From Oscillibacter sp. (GTDB lineage: Bacteria > Bacillota > Clostridia > Oscillospirales > Oscillospiraceae): 64,000 bases of DNA. Below are positions 60,320 through 64,000 of this stretch, one piece after another. The stretch lies in contig NZ_JAQUVF010000001.1 of NCBI RefSeq assembly GCF_028693505.1, positions 87,037-151,036 of the forward strand. The letters are read 5' to 3'. Below the pieces are notes generated by a model. That model searched no databases. It saw only the letters and a list, made by a program, of their open reading frames with translations, and was not told the origin of the DNA. A program made the position numbers and the translations under genes. The number at the start of each line of letters is the position of its first letter. Positions within the stretch are counted from its first letter, which is position 1.

Positions 60320-61429
60320 ATGACACTGACGGTTCCCTGCCTGTTCGGACTGGAAAGTCTGGTGGCGGATGAGATGAAGCGCCTGCAACTACAAAACGTA
60401 CGGGCGGAAAACGGCCGGGTCCACTGCGACGGGACAATGGCGGATATCGCCCGTTTGAATATCGGTCTGCGCTGCGGCGCACGGGTGCTGATGGAGCTGG
60501 GGTCCTTCCCAGCGCCGGATTTCGAGGCCCTGTTTCAGGGCGTTTTAGCGCTGCCGTGGGAGGACTATATCCCCCGGGACGGGGAGTTTCCGGTGAAGGG
60601 ATATACCATCAACTCCGCCCTCCATTCCGTTCCCGCCTGTCAGGCCATCGTAAAAAAAGCATCCGCTAAGCGGATGGGAAACGTTTACGGCTGTGAGACG
60701 CTGCCGGAGACCGGCAGCCGGTATCAAATCCAGTTCGCCATCATCAAGGACGTGGCGACGCTGTATCTCGATACCTCCGGCGAGGGGCTTTATAAGCGGG
60801 GCTACCGCGCCCAGAACATGGGCGCGCCTTTGCGGGAGACCATGGCGGCGGCGCTGGTGACCCTCTCCCGCTACCGGGGGCGGGACCCCTTCTGCGACCC
60901 CTTCTGCGGAAGCGGCACCATCCCCATCGAGGCGGCGCTCATCGCGAAAAACCGCGCCCCCGGTCTGGACCGCAGCTTCGCGGCCCAGCGCTGGAAGTCT
61001 ATGGACTCCAAGCTGTGGCTCAGCGCCGCCGAGGAAGCGCAGGACCGGGAATTCCACGGCACTTACGACATCTGGGGCGGCGACATCGACCCAAGCTGCG
61101 TGGAGCTGGCGCGACACAACGCGGAGCTTGCGGGCGTGGAGGATTGCATTCGCTTCGAGGTGGCGGACGCGGGCAAATTCCACCGGGACAGCGAATACGG
61201 TCAAGTGGTGACCAACCCGCCTTACGGAGAGCGTCTTTTGGAAAAGTCGGAGGCGGAGGCGCTGTACCGCTCCTTCGGCGCCGCCTGCAAAACGCTGCCG
61301 CCCAAGTGGCGCATTCTGGTGCTCTCGTCCCATACGGAGTTTGAGCGCAGCTTTGACCGCATGGCGGACAAGAAGCGCAAGCTGTATAACGGAATGCTGA
61401 AATGCGACCTGTTTATGTACGGAAAGTGA
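60320..61429 (+). CDS. THUMP-domain RNA methyltransferase (RlmL N-terminal/YpsC-like)
   Basis: 369 residues. N-terminal ferredoxin-like plus THUMP region (1-155), then a class I methyltransferase: DPFCGSGTIPIEAALIAKN (about 192-210, SAM motif I), GGDIDPSCVELARHNAELAG, and the base-flipping NPPYGERL (about 301, IV motif typical of N2-guanine methylation). It probably methylates a guanosine in 23S rRNA. AGGAGG is 9 bases before the ATG at 60320; the GTG at 60311 lies within that site. Confidence 0.9.
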   Translation: MTLTVPCLFGLESLVADEMKRLQLQNVRAENGRVHCDGTMADIARLNIGLRCGARVLMELGSFPAPDFEALFQGVLALPWEDYIPRDGEFPVKGYTINSALHSVPACQAIVKKASAKRMGNVYGCETLPETGSRYQIQFAIIKDVATLYLDTSGEGLYKRGYRAQNMGAPLRETMAAALVTLSRYRGRDPFCDPFCGSGTIPIEAALIAKNRAPGLDRSFAAQRWKSMDSKLWLSAAEEAQDREFHGTYDIWGGDIDPSCVELARHNAELAGVEDCIRFEVADAGKFHRDSEYGQVVTNPPYGERLLEKSEAEALYRSFGAACKTLPPKWRILVLSSHTEFERSFDRMADKKRKLYNGMLKCDLFMYGK

Positions 61430-61473
61430 CCAAGCCATACAAAAAGAAATAACGCACCGCGGGAGGACGCCGA

Positions 61474-62400
61474 ATGAAGCACGTGTTTGTCATCAACCCC
61501 AGAGCGGGAAAGCGCGATCAGACGACCCGCATTTACGACATGGCGAACCGGCTGCGCACGCAGCACGCACTGGAGTGCGCCTGTATGCTGACGGACCGAA
61601 AGGGCGGCGCGGCGGAAATGGTGCGGAAGCTGGCGGAGCGCGGAGAAGCGCTGCGGATCTACGCCTGCGGCGGCGACGGCACGGCTTTTGAAGTCGCAAA
61701 CGGGATCGCGGGCTTTCCAAACGCCGCCATGACCTGCATCCCCACAGGCACCGGAAATGACTTTCTCAAGAACTTCGGCCCGGATCTCGTCAAGTTTTCC
61801 GACGCTGAGAATTTGTGGGACGGGGACGTGTTTCCACTGGATCTGATCGAGTGCAACGGCCACCTCTGCCTCACCATCGCCTGCACCGGGATCGACGCCC
61901 GGGTGGCCGACAGCGTCCACCAGTTCAGTCGGTGGCCGCTGCTCAGCGGCCGGGGCAGCTATCTTTGTTCGGTGGCCGCAAACTTCCTGTTCCGGCCCAT
62001 TGGTCGGCAGTGGACGGTGACGCTGGACGGCCAGACGGAGGAGGACGCCTTTGCGCTGGTGTCCGTGTGCAACGGGCGCTACTATGGCGGCGGCTCCACC
62101 CCGGTCCCGGAGGCGAGGCTGGATGACGGCGTGCTGCGGACCATTCTGGTGAAAAACGTGGGCAAAGCGGCGTTTGCCCGGCTCTTTGGCGCCTATTCCG
62201 CGGGAAGGTACCGGGAACTGCCGCCGGAGCTGATCCGGGTTTCCACCGCCAGAGAGATCACCATCCGCGGCGAAGAACCGTTTGTCACCTGTCTGGACGG
62301 CGAGTGCTTCCACTGGCAGGAAGCCCGTTTGCGCCTGTCGGACCGGCGGCTGAATTTTTTTGGTCCCCGGGGCTGCGACCCGAATGCCACCGCCCGATAA
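61474..62400 (+). CDS. Diacylglycerol kinase-family lipid kinase
   Basis: 308 residues. FVINPRAGKRD (residues 5-15), ACGGDGTAFEVANGIAG (about 67-83), PTGTGNDFLKNFG (about 95-107), all standard catalytic motifs. Phosphorylates diacylglycerol or another lipid. Only distantly similar to the kinase at 13707-14594, so the two are not a recent duplicate. GGGAGGA precedes the ATG. Confidence 0.88.
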   Translation: MKHVFVINPRAGKRDQTTRIYDMANRLRTQHALECACMLTDRKGGAAEMVRKLAERGEALRIYACGGDGTAFEVANGIAGFPNAAMTCIPTGTGNDFLKNFGPDLVKFSDAENLWDGDVFPLDLIECNGHLCLTIACTGIDARVADSVHQFSRWPLLSGRGSYLCSVAANFLFRPIGRQWTVTLDGQTEEDAFALVSVCNGRYYGGGSTPVPEARLDDGVLRTILVKNVGKAAFARLFGAYSAGRYRELPPELIRVSTAREITIRGEEPFVTCLDGECFHWQEARLRLSDRRLNFFGPRGCDPNATAR

Positions 62401-62402
62401 GC

Positions 62403-62440
62403 AAAGACCGATACCCGCTTTGCCGTGGGTATCGGTCTTT
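62403..62440 (+). terminator. Bidirectional terminator
   Basis: A 14-bp stem AAAGACCGATACCC with its complement, loop of ten bases, ending TTT; between convergent genes. Confidence 0.85.
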
Positions 62441-62486
62441 CGCTGCTGCGGCGCCTCTGGGCATCCGTTACCGGATGGGGCGGAGG

Positions 62487-62687
62487 CTACGGATTGGTCT
62501 CGCCCACGGAGCCGTCCCCCTTCAGCTCGTGATACACCTTGAGCTCCGGACCGCTGGTGCCCCCGATGATGGGCTTTGCGGGTTCTTTTCCGTGTTTGGC
62601 CTTGCCCTGAATCAGCGGGACGGGAGGAACGTCGTTGTGAGGCTGTGTGTGCGTCCAGTTCGGACGAGCCATGCCCTTTTTTGCCAT
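62487..62687 (-). CDS. Small conserved-looking hydrophilic protein
   Basis: 66 residues, no hydrophobic segment, rich in Pro, Gly and Lys (MAKKGMARPNWTHTQPHND at the start, KPIIGGTSGPELKVYH in the middle). GGAGGTGATT gives a near-perfect ribosome-binding site before the ATG at 62687, supporting a real gene. I recall similar short proteins in Oscillospiraceae but no function. Possibly spore-associated, judging only from composition. Confidence 0.6.
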   Translation of the reverse strand: MAKKGMARPNWTHTQPHNDVPPVPLIQGKAKHGKEPAKPIIGGTSGPELKVYHELKGDGSVGETNP

Positions 62688-62763
62688 GCAATCACCTCCG
62701 GAACTAGTATGCCCGAAGGAGACTGCGATTAAATCGCTGTCACGCGGAGCAAAGACAAAATAA

Positions 62764-62803
62764 AAAGAAACGCTCAGGGCCTTGCGGCGCTAAGCGTTTC
62801 TTT
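62764..62803 (-). terminator. Terminator of the tRNA cluster
   Basis: Stem AAAGAAACGCT with AGCGTTTCTTT; on the minus strand it is followed by CTTTTTATTTT, directly after tRNA-Val. Confidence 0.8.
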
Positions 62804-62879
62804 GGTGGAGACTACTGGACTCGAACCAGTGACCTCCTGCGTGTGAAGCAGGCGCTCTAACCAGCTGAGCTAAGCCTCC
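62803..62879 (-). tRNA. tRNA-Val (CAC anticodon)
   Basis: Minus strand acceptor GGAGGCT with AGTCTCC, encoded CCA (62805-62803), D-arm TTAGCTCAGCTGGTTAGAG, anticodon stem-loop CTGCTTCACACGCAG giving CAC, and T-arm GGTTCGAGTCC. Decodes GUG. Last of three tRNAs in one minus-strand cluster. Confidence 0.93.
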
Positions 62880-62902
62880 ACATGGATATGAAATTTTGGA
62901 AT

Positions 62903-62935
62903 CCATAAGACGCCGTGTGCCACAGCGTCTTATGG
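62903..62935 (-). repeat. Inter-tRNA hairpin 1
   Basis: An 11-bp perfect stem CCATAAGACGC with GCGTCTTATGG between tRNA-Glu and tRNA-Val. A similar hairpin separates tRNA-Met and tRNA-Glu, so these may be processing signals. Confidence 0.6.
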
Positions 62936-62937
62936 GA

Positions 62938-63012
62938 TGGTGACCCGTACGGGATTCGAACCCATGTTACAGCCGTGAAAGGGCCGTGTCTTAACCACTT
63001 GACCAACGGGCC
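62938..63012 (-). tRNA. tRNA-Glu (TTC anticodon)
   Basis: Minus strand acceptor GGCCCGT with ACGGGTC, encoded CCA at 62940-62938, anticodon stem-loop CGGCCCTTTCACGGCTG giving UUC, T-loop GGTTCGAATCC. Decodes GAA/GAG. Confidence 0.93.
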
Positions 63013-63027
63013 AGTTATAATGGGGGG

Positions 63028-63057
63028 TCCATGAAGCGCCTAAAGGCGCTTCATGGA
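63028..63057 (-). repeat. Inter-tRNA hairpin 2
   Basis: A 13-bp perfect stem TCCATGAAGCGCC, loop TAAA, complement, between tRNA-Met and tRNA-Glu; similar in sequence and position to the hairpin at 62903-62935. Confidence 0.6.
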
Positions 63058-63058
63058 T

Positions 63059-63135
63059 TGGTAGCGGCACCTGGATTTGAACCGGGGACACTGCGGGTAT
63101 GAACCGCATGCTCTAGCCAACTGAGCTATGCCGCC
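63059..63135 (-). tRNA. tRNA-Met (CAT anticodon)
   Basis: Minus strand acceptor GGCGGCA with TGCCGCT (one weak pair), encoded CCA at 63061-63059, anticodon stem-loop TGCGGTTCATACCCGCA giving CAU, T-loop GGTTCAAATCC. Elongator methionine type; a lysidine-modified Ile tRNA with the same anticodon cannot be excluded by eye. Confidence 0.88.
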
Positions 63136-63164
63136 GTAGAAAACGCCCTGAACAGGCACGAATT

Positions 63165-63194
63165 ACTATACCAGATGGTCGGCTGTTTTGTCAA
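63165..63194 (-). promoter_or_regulatory. Promoter of the tRNA cluster
   Basis: Minus strand TTGACA (63194-63189), 18 bases, TATAGT (63170-63165), 30 bases before tRNA-Met. Confidence 0.8.
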
Positions 63195-63267
63195 GCCTTC
63201 CCGCCAAAAATTTTTTAATTTTTTTAAAATACCGCCCATGGTGACAGGCGCGGCGTTGTTCCGACAG

Positions 63268-63302
63268 GCAACCGCCCCCTGATGACGTCAGGAGGCGGTT
63301 GC
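63268..63302 (-). terminator. Hairpin after the right-edge SDR gene
   Basis: GCAACCGCC-c-CCTGA, loop TGACG, TCAGG-a-GGCGGTTGC; 22 bases after the SDR stop. No T-run follows on the minus strand, so termination strength is uncertain. Confidence 0.55.
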
Positions 63303-63323
63303 TCCGCCGGAAGCAATTAAAAA

Positions 63324-64000
63324 TTACAGGTCCTTTGCCTCGGGCAGGCCGGCCTTGCTCCAGCCGCCGTCGGTAAACAGCGTCTGGCCGGTGATGCCGC
63401 TGGCCTCGTCGGAGGCGAGGAACACCACGCTGTTGCCGATTTCCTCGGGCGTCAGCAGGCGCTTCATGGGGATGACCTTCATGATGTTTTCAATGTCGAT
63501 GATGCCCTCGTTGATGCCCTTTTGGATCATTTCGGTCATCACATAGCCGGGAGCCACGGCGTTGATGCGGATATTGAAGCGGGCCCACTCCACGCCCAAA
63601 GAGGCCACCAGACCGTTGACAGCCGCCTTGGAAATATTGTAAGCGGAGCGCTGGCTGGTGAAGCACTGGGAGTTGCCGGAGGAAATGCACACGATGCTGC
63701 CGCCGCCCTGCTTTTGCATGTAGCGGGCAGCCGTGCGGGAGGCCAGATAATAGGCCCGCATGTTGACGTTGATGACTCTGTCGAACTCCTCCACGGGGAA
63801 CTCGGTGGCCCACTTGCGGATCTGGATACCGGCGTCGTTCACCAGAATGTCAATGCGGCCGTACTTGGCGACCACGTCGTCCACCATCTTTTCCACGGCG
63901 GCGGCGTCGCTCAGGTCCACCATCATGGCCTCGATTTTGCCCAGCTCGCTCAGCTCGGCAACGGTCTTGTCGGCGTCCTCTTTGTTTTTGCCGCCCACAA
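63324..64000 (-). CDS. Short-chain dehydrogenase, N-terminus beyond window (partial)
   Basis: 225 codons of the C-terminal part; the cofactor-binding TGxxxGIG segment lies past base 64000. Visible: DVVAKYGRIDILVNDAG (NAG motif with NDAG), catalytic Ser in CISSGNSQCF, Tyr-Lys in YNISKAAVNGL, and GITGQTLFTDGGWSKAG near the end. Resembles gluconate 5-dehydrogenase/2-deoxy-gluconate-type SDRs. The substrate is unknown. Confidence 0.85.
   Translation of the reverse strand, partial: VGGKNKEDADKTVAELSELGKIEAMMVDLSDAAAVEKMVDDVVAKYGRIDILVNDAGIQIRKWATEFPVEEFDRVINVNMRAYYLASRTAARYMQKQGGGSIVCISSGNSQCFTSQRSAYNISKAAVNGLVASLGVEWARFNIRINAVAPGYVMTEMIQKGINEGIIDIENIMKVIPMKRLLTPEEIGNSVVFLASDEASGITGQTLFTDGGWSKAGLPEAKDL

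Noticed and set aside
63059..63135. Initiator tRNA-Met.
   Set aside because: The acceptor stem is paired at its first position (G-C type) and the anticodon stem lacks the three G-C pairs GGG/CCC of initiator tRNAs, so elongator Met is more likely.

Overview
The window looks like a chromosomal segment of an anaerobic, endospore-forming, GC-rich member of the Clostridia, most like the Oscillospiraceae (Oscillibacter, Flavonifractor and relatives). That placement is inferred from gene content: SLH surface proteins, TRAP and peptide importers, crotonase/3-hydroxybutyryl-CoA dehydrogenase/thiolase genes typical of butyrate producers, ETF-linked dehydrogenases, CIRCE-controlled groESL and a sporulation regulator. 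No rRNA is present to settle it. There are about 64 protein genes, four tRNA genes and many clear hairpin terminators.

Layout. 1-5.2 kb: branched-chain amino acid operon (second small subunit, ilvB, ilvN, ilvC, ilvD). 5.2-16 kb: mixed housekeeping (AAA+ ATPase, kinase-like protein, CorA transporter behind a structured leader, SLH protein, tRNA-Ser, phosphatase-acetyltransferase fusion, Na+/Ca2+ exchanger behind a structured leader, Nudix, lipid kinase, AI-2E-family permease). 16-22 kb: peptide ABC transporter plus a DUF3810 protein. 22-25 kb: SLH-transglutaminase protein and an LCP cell-wall ligase gene frameshifted in a poly-C tract. 34.6-41.6 kb: nitroreductase, mtnA, deoD, thioredoxin/SDR/thioredoxin reductase, groESL. 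41.7-51.6 kb: homocysteine methyltransferase, a sugar-type catabolic cluster (two SDRs, transaldolase, cupin, TIM-barrel isomerase) and a TRAP transporter with two tandem binding proteins. 51.7-58.4 kb: FAD-oxidase/acyl-CoA dehydrogenase/EtfBA/FadR-type regulator operon and an iron alcohol dehydrogenase, both under the same palindromic operator. 58.7-64 kb: SPFH/NfeD pair, RNA methyltransferase, second lipid kinase, three tRNAs, and an SDR cut by the window end.

The most striking result is at 25.2-34.4 kb. The gene for the sporulation regulator SpoIIID is split in two. Its N-terminal half (helix-turn-helix, ending ...STVHKD) lies at 34375-34256 and its C-terminal half (VHKD...RLP...RHIRGG) at 25317-25177, both on the minus strand. 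Both halves carry the same 10-bp core TTGTGTACGG, and precise joining at this core gives an uninterrupted 82-residue SpoIIID. The 8,950 bp between them contains a large serine recombinase next to the N-terminal half, and the two inner flanks of the core form a 16/19 inverted repeat, as expected for a serine-integrase attP. The arrangement is that of the sigK/skin element, but in spoIIID. Most of the cargo is not phage-like: it includes crotonase, 3-hydroxybutyryl-CoA dehydrogenase and thiolase genes, a regulator, a lipase-like hydrolase, an acyltransferase-like protein and a DUF6320 protein. A sigma-E-type promoter precedes the spoIIID start and reads toward the recombinase, which suggests a self-limiting switch: the mother-cell promoter first makes recombinase, excision joins the two halves, and the recombinase gene leaves with the circle.
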